From assembly GCF_965638725.1 (NCBI RefSeq), contig NC_134958.1, positions 22,475,964 to 22,539,963 on the forward strand: a stretch of 64,000 nt of DNA, given 5' to 3'. Origin of the DNA: Aptenodytes patagonicus. Its lineage: Eukaryota > Chordata > Aves > Sphenisciformes > Spheniscidae. The number at the start of each line of letters is the position of its first letter. Within the stretch, counting starts at the first letter, position 1. The notes below the pieces were generated by a model that worked only from the letters and a program-made list of their open reading frames with translations, was not told the origin of the DNA and ran no database searches. Of the stretch, positions 14,801 to 26,813 are shown one piece after another. The position numbers were made by a program, and so were the translations under genes.

Positions 14801-17800
14801 TCTTCCCATCAAGCCTGTTTGGCAATCGTTTAAATAAAGAAGTGAATACGAAAAGAGTTACAACCCTTTCAGAAAATAATACAGCTGTTGGTGGGGGAGG
14901 AAGACTTCGAGAGGTCCAGGAACTTCTCCACGTAAATACAGTCTTTGATCTCCCTGTTTAACTGGCCTTGCCCCCCTTGGGTTTGTTTCTTTTCTAAACA
15001 CAAAAACAAGGGGGGGAAAAAATGAAGCCATGGAAGTACACTGGATAGATACCGATGCTTCAACAATTGAGTCATGGAAATATGCTGGACATATACTGAC
15101 GTTTCAATAATTGCATGATGAAGATCTGGAAAGGAGCGTAGCCCAGGGGGCTTTGAGAAAAAAAGAACATACCCAGTTTTGGCACAGCGTGAGAGCTGGC
15201 TGAAGATTTTATGAACAGAAATAAAAATAACAGATGCTTGACTTTGAGATGCACAGATTGTATCTTTACATCATTCTCATTAGAGCCCGTTAATTTGTAT
15301 TTTCAACGGCACAGCAAATAACATTGGTAATTACTCGTAGGGTGATGTTGTAATAGGTTACGGTTATACAGGCTTTAAATAGAAAAGCTTTATAATATTG
15401 CGATTTGTTTCCAGTTCCTTTTAGAAGGAAAACGGAGGCTGGCAATTGGGCAATTTTCAAATAGAGAAGATAGCAGGAATGAGGAAATCATTGTAACTGG
15501 CATTACTCAGCTCTGCATTTTCTAACATTTGATGCTGGTGAAGCACAGTAGTGCACAGGGTGGGACAGGGAAGATCGCCACTTCACTAATTAAATTTGTA
15601 TATTCACTTTAACAAATAAATTGTTGAAGAAGTATTTGCTTTTTACGTAAATAGGCGTCAACCACACTTCTCTCAGAAATGCTGCAGTAAAGAAAACACC
15701 AGTGCGTTGCTCAAACAGGGCTGTTCTTTGGGAGACTGAAACAGGGATGGGCAAAAAGGCGTACGCAACAGAAACGCATGGCACAATTGTAGCGCAACTG
15801 ATAAAATAATCTCTTTCTATTCATACTCCAGCTCACGTCCCACCGTATCATTTGTCTTTGCAGCCATCTACAGCCCCAGTCCCTCCAGTTCCACCATAGC
15901 CAGCGCAACACAGCATCTTCCTAAGAGCTCCCAAGTATCATCTGTGCCCCTCCCAAACACCAGCCCACGTAGCTGGAGGCTGTAAGGAGAGGCAGCTGCT
16001 TCCTTCAGCGTCTTTGCTGCTCCTCTCCGCCCTCTGTTCATACACACCTTTTCCCTGTTATATCCCAAATTCCTGTGGTGTCCACCCCTGCTATTCTCAA
16101 CCCAACCTCTAAGCTCATGCCAGCAGTGACAGAAGAAAGGGGTAAGAGATTGTATCAGGATGTTGGGTGGGGGGAAGAACACGGAGAGCGTTTTTCTTCT
16201 TAAATGTTGCCTTACGTGTCCTCAAACTAAATGAAGTAACGCACCCTGAAAATAAAGGCTGGTTTTTCCCTGCGACAGGAACGTGAATTTGCAGTTCACA
16301 TCCCAATCCGTTTTGGAAGTACATAACACCACCCTGCTTCTGTCCTGAACGAGCAATAGAACAGCTTTTGTGGCCGTTCCTCTTTATACTACCATGTTCA
16401 TAAGAGAGACGCACAACAGTCTGCAGCATTTTAAAGTTCAGAAAGACGAATTTCCTTTAATGGGCTTCAAGAGGAAAAAAAAAACCAAAAACAACTTCAA
16501 ATCAGGTTTGGCATGGGAAGCTTGCCGAATTCCCCCAACACAAACATCCCGTCAAAAATGGTTCTGAGCCTAATAAATAAAACCATCCACATAGCCCCTT
16601 CTTACCCACGCAATTCTGAAGGTTACTCCGGACAGGCTGACTCCTGAAACAGCGAGTACACGGCCGCGAGGCACCCGAGTAACACCAGCCTTTACGGGCA
16701 AATAACGACATCATAAATTCTGCTACGACCTTCCCAACCTGTTAACTAGGTTGGCTACAGGACTGCGCTGCGCAAACAACGTGCTCAAGCGCTGCCTCGG
16801 GCCCCCACGTGGAATACCCTGCAGAAGCCAGGGCAACAACCGCCTACTGGATTTTCAGCTGATAAAGCGCTATGATAAAGAGGGATCTGGCCTCCGCTAG
16901 AACCAGCTGCTTTCTGCTGCTCCTCCATCATCGGTTCAGGAGCAAGCACAAAGAGCACACACAAGTTAAGGCTCTCACCGTAATCTACTCTCCAGTTATT
17001 CAGCTGAACAGCACTAACGTCTCTGCATTAACTTTTCCAGCCTGTGTCCAGCAAGGAAAGGTATTTCACTGGGAATCAAAAGGAACAAAAAGTAGAGCGA
17101 AATTTGCCTCCGAAGAACTCTAGTGATAGTTTTAAAGTCTCCCCACAGATGAAAAGGAGCTAGAATTTACGGTCTGCATCAGCCTGATGGCAATGGAGAC
17201 ATCAGTGAAGCAACCCTGTGTCCAATATACCCTGAACACATTTCTGTAGGGTAGCCGGAAGCCTAGAGCAGCAGAATGTATTCTTCTTAAAAAAACAAAA
17301 CCAAAAAAACCCCCACAAACAAAAAACAACCAACCCAAAATCCCCAAAAAACCAAAACAAACAAAACCAACAATACAGAAGTGGCAGACCAGGTCAAACA
17401 ACCCGCTTCACCTGACTATTCTTACCCAATAAAACCATTTTGTATCTCTGTATAAGGGCGTTTTATGCAGGTGTACGCACATACCTTTATAAGCCCAGTC
17501 CTGCAAGCTTTAATGAATGATGCATTCATACCAAATTATGGATGAGATTGCATCACCATCTGATCATAAAAGATTGAAAGATAAGTGCCAGACACTTGGA
17601 AGATCTATACTGATAATACTGTGAGGCACAGCTTGCAAAGTTCTTCTCACCATTTATCTTCCTCTTCTCCAGACCTTCAGGTACAAGGATAAAAGCAAAC
17701 ACACAAAAGTCTCCAGCACCGTTTGAAATGTTCTTGCCGAAGAAGGGAAGACGTCGCAGCGGTAACTCAGGTAGGCAAAAGGAAAGTTGCAGGATAAACA

Positions 17801-19740
17801 CACATACTCACAGGAATTGTGTCTACGACGGAAGCCTTTGGATTGAGTCAGTGTTTCCACATGTCGATCCATGTAGCTCTTGGAGCACTGCTGCTGTGGA
17901 GAGATGATAATGTCCTGATTCTTCACGTCCGTTCTCCTTGGGATATTCTGCGGGGCGCTGCTGGAGATGGGCTTCTTTAACATCTTCCCAGTGCCGTTCT
18001 GACTGGGACCCACTTGGCATCCGACACCAGGGATGCCCATGTCTGTCTGCTGCAGGTCCCCACATTGTCTGCTGTCCCCTGGCCCTGGGATCTCCAGAAT
18101 TTTTAGCTCAGTAATGTCACCTGCCCTAAAAAACAGGAAAGGAAAACCAGACATTGAGGAATTTAGCATCCGAGGTACCTTCACAAAACAACCCCTAAAG
18201 AAAAACAGGCAATGTTGTACAGCGGGTTTTTTCTGATGCCGTTATCAACAGAAACAAGAAAAAAAAATTTAATACACGAACACATGAGGATATTTCCACA
18301 GACATCAAAATATTCAACTGAAATGGTATCAATCTTCAAAATGACAACTCAAGTATTTCTATACTGCACCTGGATTGCGTTGAAAGGTTCTGTTCCGAGC
18401 TGAAACAGGAATCAGTCAAGCAGAAAATGGAAGCAACTGGCACAGACCTTTGTAGAAATCTGCATTAATTTAACAGTTGCTAGATAATATAATTAATCTC
18501 AGCCTTGAGGCTACTATTACTTTTAATCCATTTGTACAGAAAGCTACCCTTAGATTAGTGCAATTCACGCTCGGGCAAGGATGGCGCTTCCTGTTTCCTC
18601 AGAAAAAGGATAAAGAAAACTAATAGAGCACTGGGCACGAGCCAAAACGAAACAAAGAAGCGGTTACAAAGACCTCCATTCGCATCGATCGCAAGAAATA
18701 AATCAGAAGGTAGGGTCTTCTATTTTAAACTTAGTAAGAATTTGTCCAACTGGGATATAAAAGCAGCAAGAGCTTGCTACGGACTTCCACACATCTCCTG
18801 GAAGAATATGGTCGTTATCTTTCCCCACGCTCTCTCTTCAAAATCCAAGGGAGAAAAAAAAAAAAAAAAGCAAGCATTGACTTCAGGGAATCAATCTTAT
18901 TTAAAAATCAATAACTCAGAGTCTTAACTATTGTAATATGCCAGGTAACAGGAAAATGTCCAGTGACGAGCGACTCCCATTTATTCTCTTTAAGCACAGT
19001 GTTACCAGGAGCTGGTGGGAGAGAACTCCCGAGAGCTACAATACCGCTGCATCGATTCAGCTTTTGGGTTCAAAACTCTCTCCTGTCTACACAGAGGAAA
19101 GAACATGGCAAGAGACAGAGGGGACGGAGATGGGTTTGATAACTGCGCTTAATTTAATTGTATTGGGGCGATAATTTTAACTGATCTACCACTCTGCTTT
19201 CTCTTCTGTCACACTTTAATTACATGTAGTACACATGCTGAGGGCCGAGCTTTAAGAGAGTATGCCAGCCCCCTCAACTACCTGAACAACAGAATGTATA
19301 CACACAATACATACACGTACACACACGCATACAGCCTCACCCACAAATAACCTCCAAGTGTGAGCTTCTAACACGGGGATGGCAGAGCCAGAAAATAACC
19401 TCCTGCAGACAAACTAACAGAAACACGAGAGGCACTTCTCATCCAAAGACGCTCAGCAGCAGTAGGGAGATTTAAGGCAAAGAGCCCATTTCTGGGGAAA
19501 AACAAAACAAAACATCCAAACCACCACAGACCTTGCCTGGAAAAAAGACACGGGAGGAAAAAAGACGGGCACTAACCTGAAGGTGACTTCTGGCACGAGG
19601 CACTTGACCCCATTATGGAAGGGCCGCGTCAGGGAAATGGTCTGGCTGACCTGATCCACGGCAGACACTCGTCCTTGGTAGACTCCCAAGCTTTCTCCAC
19701 AATTAATTGACACAATGCTCCCGAGCCAGTCCGTAGCCAT
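8524..19740 (-). CDS. EDC3: EDC3, enhancer of mRNA decapping 3 (5' half; partial at the left window edge)
   Basis: Cytoplasmic P-body scaffold that activates the DCP1/DCP2 decapping enzyme and binds DDX6. Three coding exons are visible on the minus strand: 19577-19740 (start), 17812-18125 and 8524-8859. They splice in phase (54 codons plus 2 nt, then 314 nt, then 336 nt) to residues 1-271 of a protein that is about 508 aa in human. Residues 1 to about 70 form the LSm domain ([15 protein letters not shown] start). A Ser/Gln/Arg-rich linker follows. The FDF region has its FDF motif at 202-204 and continues as [15 protein letters not shown]. The C-terminal YjeF_N domain is not found down to position 1, so it must lie beyond the left edge, and the last donor (8523-8522) opens an intron of more than 8.5 kb. 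Identity rests on near-verbatim agreement with vertebrate EDC3 and on synteny with CYP1A and CSK. Confidence 0.95.
8860..17811 (-). other. EDC3 intron between the second and third coding exons
   Basis: A 9-kb intron. It holds one long CR1 fragment (about 10.01-10.70 kb), A-rich low-complexity DNA at 17283-17370 and a C-run near 14770. No additional exon or RNA gene was recognised. Confidence 0.75.
10012..10696 (-). mobile_element. CR1 LINE, 5'-truncated copy with an open ORF2 tail
   Basis: The 3' end lies at about 10012 (cacagaatcattaaggttgg, CR1 tail in reverse). From 10670 down to 10089 an uninterrupted 193-codon frame reads as the C-terminal end of the CR1 ORF2 (endonuclease/reverse transcriptase): [19 protein letters not shown], then [19 protein letters not shown] and [15 protein letters not shown]. 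This is the conserved domain downstream of the RT palm. The RT core and endonuclease are missing, so the copy is immobile. It lies in EDC3 sense orientation inside an intron. Confidence 0.9.
17812..18125 (-). CDS. EDC3: EDC3 second coding exon (LSm end and disordered linker)
   Basis: The acceptor follows a tttcctgttttttag tract. The exon opens with G-GCA-GGT-GAC, completing Arg55 and reading [17 protein letters not shown]. The donor CCT|GTGAGT leaves one base (T), which joins GG of the next exon to make Trp160. Downstream of the LSm domain the peptide is low-complexity and rich in Ser, Gln and Pro ([23 protein letters not shown]). It ends in an Arg-rich patch (RRRHNSW), the expected linker before the FDF region. 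Confidence 0.93.
18126..19576 (-). other. EDC3 intron between the first and second coding exons
   Basis: A 1451-nt intron with a purine-rich A-run near 18850 and a short CA-rich stretch near 19300-19330. Nothing else is recognised. Confidence 0.85.
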
Positions 19741-19758
19741 ATTTCCGGCACACAATTG
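19577..19758 (-). CDS. EDC3: EDC3 first coding exon (LSm domain)
   Basis: The acceptor (pyrimidine tract then CAG, ending at 19759) opens an exon with 18 nt of 5'UTR. The ATG is at 19740. The donor is CAG|GTTAGT, with the last exon base at 19577. The 164 coding nt encode residues 1-54 plus two bases of Arg55. They cover most of the LSm fold, which in this family contacts DCP1/DCP2 rather than a U-rich RNA. The start is chosen because the ATG gives the conserved MATDWLGS N-terminus. Confidence 0.93.
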
Positions 19759-22230
19759 CTGTAAAGAGACACAGGCCTGGCTGTAACAAGATGCAGAAAC
19801 TGACAACCTCAATCAGCATCAACGGCATCCCCCGGCCCAGAACCCTGGCTCCCACCCAGGCTCCGGCTTTGTCAGCTTCTCTCTTCTTTGTGGGGTGGAA
19901 ATAACATCCATACAGATGCCGAGGATCACAGCGAGCGCGTAAATCCCTGGACAGGGCTTTGCCTATAGGATTGTTTGTAACGCAGCTCATCGTTTGCATC
20001 ATTAAAGAAATAATTTTGTAACTGAATTCAAGACGAACAGCTTCCAACAGCCATATTTAGCATTTAGTTCTGCCTGCGGACATTCTCCCTGTAATTTCAA
20101 ACCGGGAATTTATCTGCCCTTCCCTTTTTAAAATTTTGGCACACGAACCCTGGGGCAGAACAGCTTTTGTGAATACTCAGCACTGAGAAGACTGACCTCT
20201 GCACGTACAGTTGAAAACGAACCCCTTTAAGGGAACACACAGATAACAGAGGGGGGGAAAAAAACCAACACTGGAACCCAGGACAAAAGTCTTCATGCTC
20301 TCCCGAGCCAGGAGCATTAGTATTACCGCCACAATTAGATAAATGAAAAAAGAAAGCTGCACTCCTTTCCAGCATCGAGTTCCACCAAAATACAGGGGGG
20401 AAAATGCACTTTGTTTAGTTAGATGTTCAGTCCCACGTAATTCCCTCGGTTTTGATGCTCGACTGAACTTGTACTAACACACTTTGAAGGAGCTAAGCGC
20501 ATCTTTTGATCTGAGATTTCTTCCTCCAGACAAAGAACACAGGAAGATGACAGGCTCACTAGCATCACGATAGCGCGAAAGAGCTGACAAGCTCATAAAT
20601 GAAAATGACTACCGTATGTATTTGCCTTTCATGCTGTAATCAACAGTAAGAGGGAGAAGGCTTTGATATTTACTGCAAGGAACACAGACAGAAAGCGCAG
20701 GAGATAACCCAGGAAGATTAACGTCAATATGTAAAGCACATTTCTGTGAGAGTCATTTTAATTCTCTTCAAGCCCTTCCTGTCCTGAGCTTCTTGGAAAA
20801 AGATGCAAGGGGGAAAAAAACCAAACTGGGAGTAACTAGGATGCATCCATGCTACCAGAACTAACTCACTTCCCCCAACTTTCAGGGGACTGAAAACAGG
20901 GGGTGCTTCAAAGGGCAGCAAACGCTAAATTTGGTCACTAAGCTGTAAATTCTTCAGGAACAGCCTCCTTTCTTTCCTGTTTCTGTGTATTTATATTAAC
21001 TCATGATAACAATGTCTGGATTCCGAGATGACGGCTGATAAAAAGCACTTTCAAAACACAGATAACACATCCCCGAGTATCTGCAGCGAAATTAACATTT
21101 CATTCCCTTTCCTGTTTTTCGTGTCTCTTTTTGAAAACAAGGAAGAGAGTTCAGCACACATCACCATCTTACAAGGATCCTTTTAAAAAAATAAGAGCCT
21201 CCTTTTGCCAAGAAAAAAACCCATGAAAATCAATGTTTGCGTGCAAACATAAACCCAAACAGCGAAACTCCCTCATCTCAAAGGATGTCATTCTACTACT
21301 TTGTGTGCAAATCACTTAGAAGAAGGAACGAACTGCACGTGCAGCGAACGATTTGCTACATCACACGTGACAAACGTGAGCACATTTGTTTGTTTACACG
21401 CACCCGGAAAGTCAACCCTCCTGTCTTATACTCCGAGGTTTTGTCATACGACTCGCGGATATCTTACGTTCCCCCACACCTCTTACTTCAAGCGTACGTT
21501 ACCGATGCTCCTGCAAGTTTTAAAAGAAACTCAAGTCACAGAGCTTACTCAAACAGGCTTGCAGCACCTAATAAAACACGGCTTGTGAGCGGTAACCTAG
21601 CGCGGGGTGAGTTGGTAGCTTTGCACGCCGGGCACTGCTGCTTGAGACGAGAGGTGCCACTGTGCGCCTTCCCCCTGCCTGAAAGAGGGGCCAGCACGGA
21701 GGCGGTTTCGCTGGCTCACAGCGGCCACCGAGCCTACCCGCTCTGCACCCGAGAGACAACCTGGCACGGGGTATATGCTCCCAGCAGGACTCGTCCGTCC
21801 GTCCCCCCCCCCCGGGGCTGGGTCAGGGTGGGCTGCCTCCAGCCTGACCCCCGGAGGAGAACACAGCCCGCCCCCCCCCCCCCCCGTAGGTAAACACGGA
21901 GCCCCCTCAGCCCGCGCCTGCGTGGGCCCCGGCAAGAGGCGGCCTGCCGAGGCTTGGAGCCCCGCGAGCGGAGGCGCTGGGCCCTGCTTCTGCAGGCCTG
22001 CCCCTCGCCAGCCGCTCCCCCGGCCCGGCCTCCCCACGACGGCCCCGGGCATGCCGGGGAGGGCCTGGCGCCACGGCCGCGCCTCACGGGAGGGCCGGGC
22101 GAGGCCGAGGCCCGGCCCCCTACCGAGGGCCCCGGCTGGCCCCGGCCCGCTCCCGCCGGACCCCCCGGGGCGAGGGGACGGGGGACGGGGGGGGGGGGGG
22201 GACGGGGGACCGGGGGCGCCCCCGCCTCAC
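19759..22230 (-). other. EDC3 intron 1
   Basis: Ordinary intron on the 19.8-21.5 kb side, merging into the CpG island from about 21.6 kb. Homopolymer C runs at about 21807 and 21872 and a G run at about 22190 are G-quadruplex candidates. The upstream border depends on the first-exon donor chosen. Confidence 0.6.
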
Positions 22231-22355
22231 CTGCACCGGCCGCTGGCTCCCCGCCTCACCCGCGGCCCCTCCGCCTCAGCGACGCTCGGCTCTTCCGTCA
22301 CTTCCTGCCCCGCGCCCCGCCTCGGAGCGGCGCTCGAGCCACCGGCGGGCCACCA
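22231..22355 (-). other. EDC3: EDC3 probable non-coding first exon (5'UTR)
   Basis: A good donor on the minus strand, GCAG|GTGAGG, has its last exon base at 22231 and lies inside the CpG island. A second possible donor, GG|GTGAGG, is about 30 bp further upstream. The transcription start is not fixed; the right border given here is only an estimate from the ETS and NRF1 motifs. Intron 1 would then be about 2.5 kb (19759-22230). Confidence 0.45.
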
Positions 22356-22840
22356 TAGAGAGGCGCGGAGGAGTGGACGCTTGGCGCGTGCGCAGTAACG
22401 CGGCGCTCCGGCGCGGCGGCGGGCGCCGGCTGCGCTCCGCGCATGCGCGGCGGAAACCCGCCGGCCGGCGTGCGGCGCCGGGGGCCGCCGCGCGCATGCG
22501 CGGCAGGGGCCCGCCCCGCCCCGCCTCCGTCGCCGCAGGCTCCCGCCCTCCCGCGCCGCTGGCGGCCTGTCGCGTGTCCTCCGCGGTGTCAGTCACACCT
22601 CCGGCACCTCCGGCACCCCCGGCACCCCCGGCACCCCCGCCCTCACGCGGCCGCCATCGCACGCCCGCCGCCTCCGTCCCGCCTCCGCCGCCGCTGTCAC
22701 GTGTCCGCCACAGCGCCGTCGTCTCCGTCTCCGTCACCGCCGCCACGCGCCCTCCCTCACCTCCCTGGCGTCCGCCACGTCTCCGCCGCCTCCATCGCAC
22801 CCCCGTTGCCTCTGACCTCTGTCACCCCTCCGGCGCCCCT

Positions 22841-22878
22841 GTCCTCCATCACGAATCCGTCACCTCCGTCCCACCCTC
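22841..22878. repeat. 38-bp direct repeat, left border of the minisatellite block
   Basis: Reads GTCCTCC-A-TCACGAATCCGTC and on to CCCACCCTC. A second copy in the same orientation at 27143-27180 matches at 36 of 38 positions. The pair brackets the whole 11-bp array and its degenerate right flank. Confidence 0.85.
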
Positions 22879-22897
22879 ATCCCCGCCTCCACACCGC

Positions 22898-24514
22898 CAT
22901 CACACCGCCATCACACCTCCATCCCACCGCCATCACACCGCCATCCCACCTCCATCCCACCTCCATCCCACCTCCATCCCACCTCCATCACACCTCCATC
23001 CCACCGCCATCACACCGCCATCACACCACCATCACACCGCCATCCCACCGCCATCCCACCGCCATCACACCTCCATCCCACCGCCATCACACCGCCATCA
23101 CACCTCCATCCCACCTCCATCCCACCTCCATCACACCTCCATCCCACCGCCATCACACCGCCATCACACCTCCATCCCACCTCCATCCCACCGCCATCAC
23201 ACCGCCATCACACCGCCATCCCACCTCCATCACACCGCCATCACACCTCCATCCCACCTCCATCCCACCGCCATCACACCGCCATCACACCGCCATCACA
23301 CCTCCATCACACCGCCATCACATCTCCATCACACCTCCATCCCACCGCCATCACACCTCCATCACACCGCCATCACACCTCCATCCCACCTCCATCCCAC
23401 CTCCATCACACCTCCATCCCACCGCCATCACACCGCCATCACACCTCCATCCCACCTCCATCCCACCGCCATCACACCGCCATCACACCGCCATCCCACC
23501 TCCATCACACCGCCATCACACCGCCATCACACCGCCATCACACCGCCATCACACCTCCATCCCACCGCCATCACACCGCCATCACACCTCCATCCCACCG
23601 CCATCACACCGCCATCACACCTCCATCCCACCGCCATCCCACCTCCATCACACCGCCATCACACCGCCATCACACCTCCATCACACCTCCATCACACCTC
23701 CATCACACCTCCATCACACCGCCATCACACCTCCATCCCACCGCCATCACACCGCCATCCCACCTCCATCCCACCTCCATCCCACCTCCATCCCACCTCC
23801 ATCACACCTCCATCCCACCGCCATCACACCGCCATCACACCACCATCACACCGCCATCCCACCGCCATCCCACCGCCATCACACCTCCATCCCACCGCCA
23901 TCACACCGCCATCACACCTCCATCCCACCTCCATCCCACCTCCATCACACCTCCATCCCACCGCCATCACACCGCCATCACACCTCCATCCCACCTCCAT
24001 CCCACCGCCATCACACCGCCATCACACCGCCATCCCACCTCCATCACACCGCCATCACACCTCCATCCCACCTCCATCCCACCGCCATCACACCGCCATC
24101 ACACCGCCATCACACCTCCATCACACCGCCATCACATCTCCATCACACCTCCATCCCACCGCCATCACACCTCCATCACACCGCCATCACACCTCCATCC
24201 CACCTCCATCCCACCTCCATCACACCTCCATCCCACCGCCATCACACCGCCATCACACCTCCATCCCACCTCCATCCCACCGCCATCACACCGCCATCAC
24301 ACCGCCATCCCACCTCCATCACACCGCCATCACACCGCCATCACACCGCCATCACACCGCCATCACACCTCCATCCCACCGCCATCACACCGCCATCACA
24401 CCTCCATCCCACCGCCATCACACCGCCATCACACCTCCATCCCACCGCCATCCCACCTCCATCACACCGCCATCACACCGCCATCACACCTCCATCACAC
24501 CTCCATCACACCTC
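22898..24514. repeat. Higher-order tandem duplication (814-bp period) inside the minisatellite
   Basis: Units from 22898 to about 23700 reappear in the same order from 23712 to about 24514. The rare markers CACCAC (23021 and 23835) and CATCTC (23321 and 24135) are both offset by exactly 814 bp, or 74 units. By eye the two copies agree unit for unit over about 73 units, then part at the next unit. Confidence 0.9.
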
Positions 24515-26813
24515 CATCACACCGCCATCCCACCTCCATCACACCTCCATCCCACCTCCATCACACCGCCATCCCACCTCCATCACACCTCCATCCCACC
24601 TCCATCACACCGCCATCACACCTCCATCCCACCGCCATCACACCGCCATCACACCGCCATCCCACCGCCATCACACCTCCATCACACCGCCATCCCACCG
24701 CCATCACACCTCCATCACACCTCCATCACACCGCCATCACACCGCCATCCCACCGCCATCACACCTCCATCCCACCGCCATCCCACCGCCATTCCACCGC
24801 CATCCCACCTCCATCCCACCGCCATCCCACCTCCATCCCACCGCCATCCCACCGCCATTCCACCGCCATCACACCTCCATCACACCTCCATCACACCGCC
24901 ATCACACCGCCATCACACCGCCATCACACCTCCATCCCACCGCCATCCCACCGCCATCACACCTCCATCACACCTCCATCCCACCTCCATCACACCGCCA
25001 TCACACCGCCATCACACCTCCATCCCACCTCCATCACACCTCCATCACACCGCCATCCCACCGCCATCACACCTCCATCACACCTCCATCCCACCTCCAT
25101 CACACCGCCATCACACCTCCATCCCACCGCCATCCCACCGCCATCACACCTCCATCACACCGCCATCACACCGCCATCACACCGCCATCCCACCGCCATT
25201 CCACCACCATCCCACCTCCATCCCACCGCCATCACACCGCCATCACACCTCCATCACACCGCCATCACACCTCCATCCCACCTCCATCACACCTCCATCC
25301 CACCGCCATCACACCGCCATCACACCGCCATCCCACCGCCATCACACCTCCATCACACCTCCATCACACCTCCATCACACCGCCATCCCACCTCCATCAC
25401 ACCTCCATCCCACCTCCATCACACCGCCATCCCACCTCCATCACACCTCCATCCCACCTCCATCACACCGCCATCACACCTCCATCCCACCGCCATCACA
25501 CCGCCATCACACCGCCATCCCACCGCCATCACACCTCCATCACACCGCCATCACACCTCCATCACACCGCCATCACACCTCCATCCCACCTCCATCACAC
25601 CTCCATCCCACCGCCATCACACCGCCATCACACCGCCATCACACCTCCATCACACCGCCATCACACCTCCATCACACCTCCATCACACCTCCATCACACC
25701 GCCATCCCACCTCCATCACACCTCCATCCCACCTCCATCACACCGCCATCCCACCTCCATCACACCTCCATCCCACCTCCATCACACCGCCATCACACCT
25801 CCATCCCACCGCCATCACACCGCCATCCCACCGCCATCACACCTCCATCACACCGCCATCACACCGCCATCACACCTCCATCCCACCGCCATCCCACCTC
25901 CATCCCACCTCCATCCCACCGCCATCACACCGCCATCACACCTCCATCACACCGCCATCACACCTCCATCACACCTCCATCACACCTCCATCACACCTCC
26001 ATCACACCGCCATCACACCTCCATCCCACCTCCATCCCACCTCCATCCCACCTCCATCCCACCGCCATCACACCGCCATCACACCTCCATCACACCGCCA
26101 TCACACCTCCATCACACCGCCATCACACCTCCATCCCACCGCCATCCCACCGCCATCCCACCTCCATCCCACCTCCATCCCACCTCCATCCCACCGCCAT
26201 CACACCGCCATCACACCTCCATCACACCGCCATCACACCTCCATCACACCTCCATCACACCTCCATCACACCTCCATCATACCGCCATCACACCTCCATC
26301 CCACCTCCATCACACCTCCATCCCACCTCCATCCCACCTCCATCCCACCGCCATCACACCGCCATCACACCTCCATCACACCGCCATCACACCTCCATCA
26401 CACCGCCATCACACCTCCATCCCACCGCCATCACACCTCCATCCCACCGCCATCCCACCGCCATCACACCTCCATCACACCGCCATCACACCGCCATCAC
26501 ACCTCCATCACACCGCCATCACACTGCCATCACACCTCCATCACACCGCCATCACACCTCCATCCCACCTCCATCACACCTCCATCCCACCGCCATCACA
26601 CCTCCATCACACCGCCATCACACCGCCATCACACCTCCATCACACCGCCATCACACTGCCATCACACCTCCATCCCACCTCCATCACACCGCCATCACAC
26701 CGCCATCACACCTCCATCCCACCTCCATCACACCTCCATCCCACCTCCATCACACCTCCATCACACCGCCATCCCACCGCCATCACACCTCCATCACACC
26801 GCCATCACACCTC
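22898..26813. repeat. 11-bp minisatellite, 356 units in perfect register
   Basis: Consensus CATC(A/C)CACC(T/G)C. Unit starts checked at 22898, 23316, 23646, 26781 and 26803 are all exact multiples of 11 apart, so the array has no net indel over 3916 bp. Four unit types occur, set by A/C at position 5 and T/G at position 10. Rare variants are CACCAC (near 23028), CATCTC (near 23323), CATTCC (near 24790, 24850 and 25199) and CACTGC (near 26525 and 26657). On the plus strand no unit contains a stop in any frame, so long open frames run through it. The minus strand has TGA in every unit. It should be read as non-coding satellite beside the EDC3 promoter. Confidence 0.97.

Larger units (their letters stand above)
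21590..22880. promoter_or_regulatory. CpG island promoter of EDC3, possibly bidirectional
   Basis: Dense CpG dinucleotides and no TATA box. On the minus strand two ETS-type GGAAG motifs lie at 22292-22305. Two perfect palindromic NRF1 sites (GCGCATGCGC) sit at 22439-22448 and 22492-22501, with a weaker one (GCGCGTGCGCA) at 22384-22394. NRF1/ETS islands are typical of housekeeping genes and often fire both ways. No rightward gene is recognised; the minisatellite lies on that side. Confidence 0.75.
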
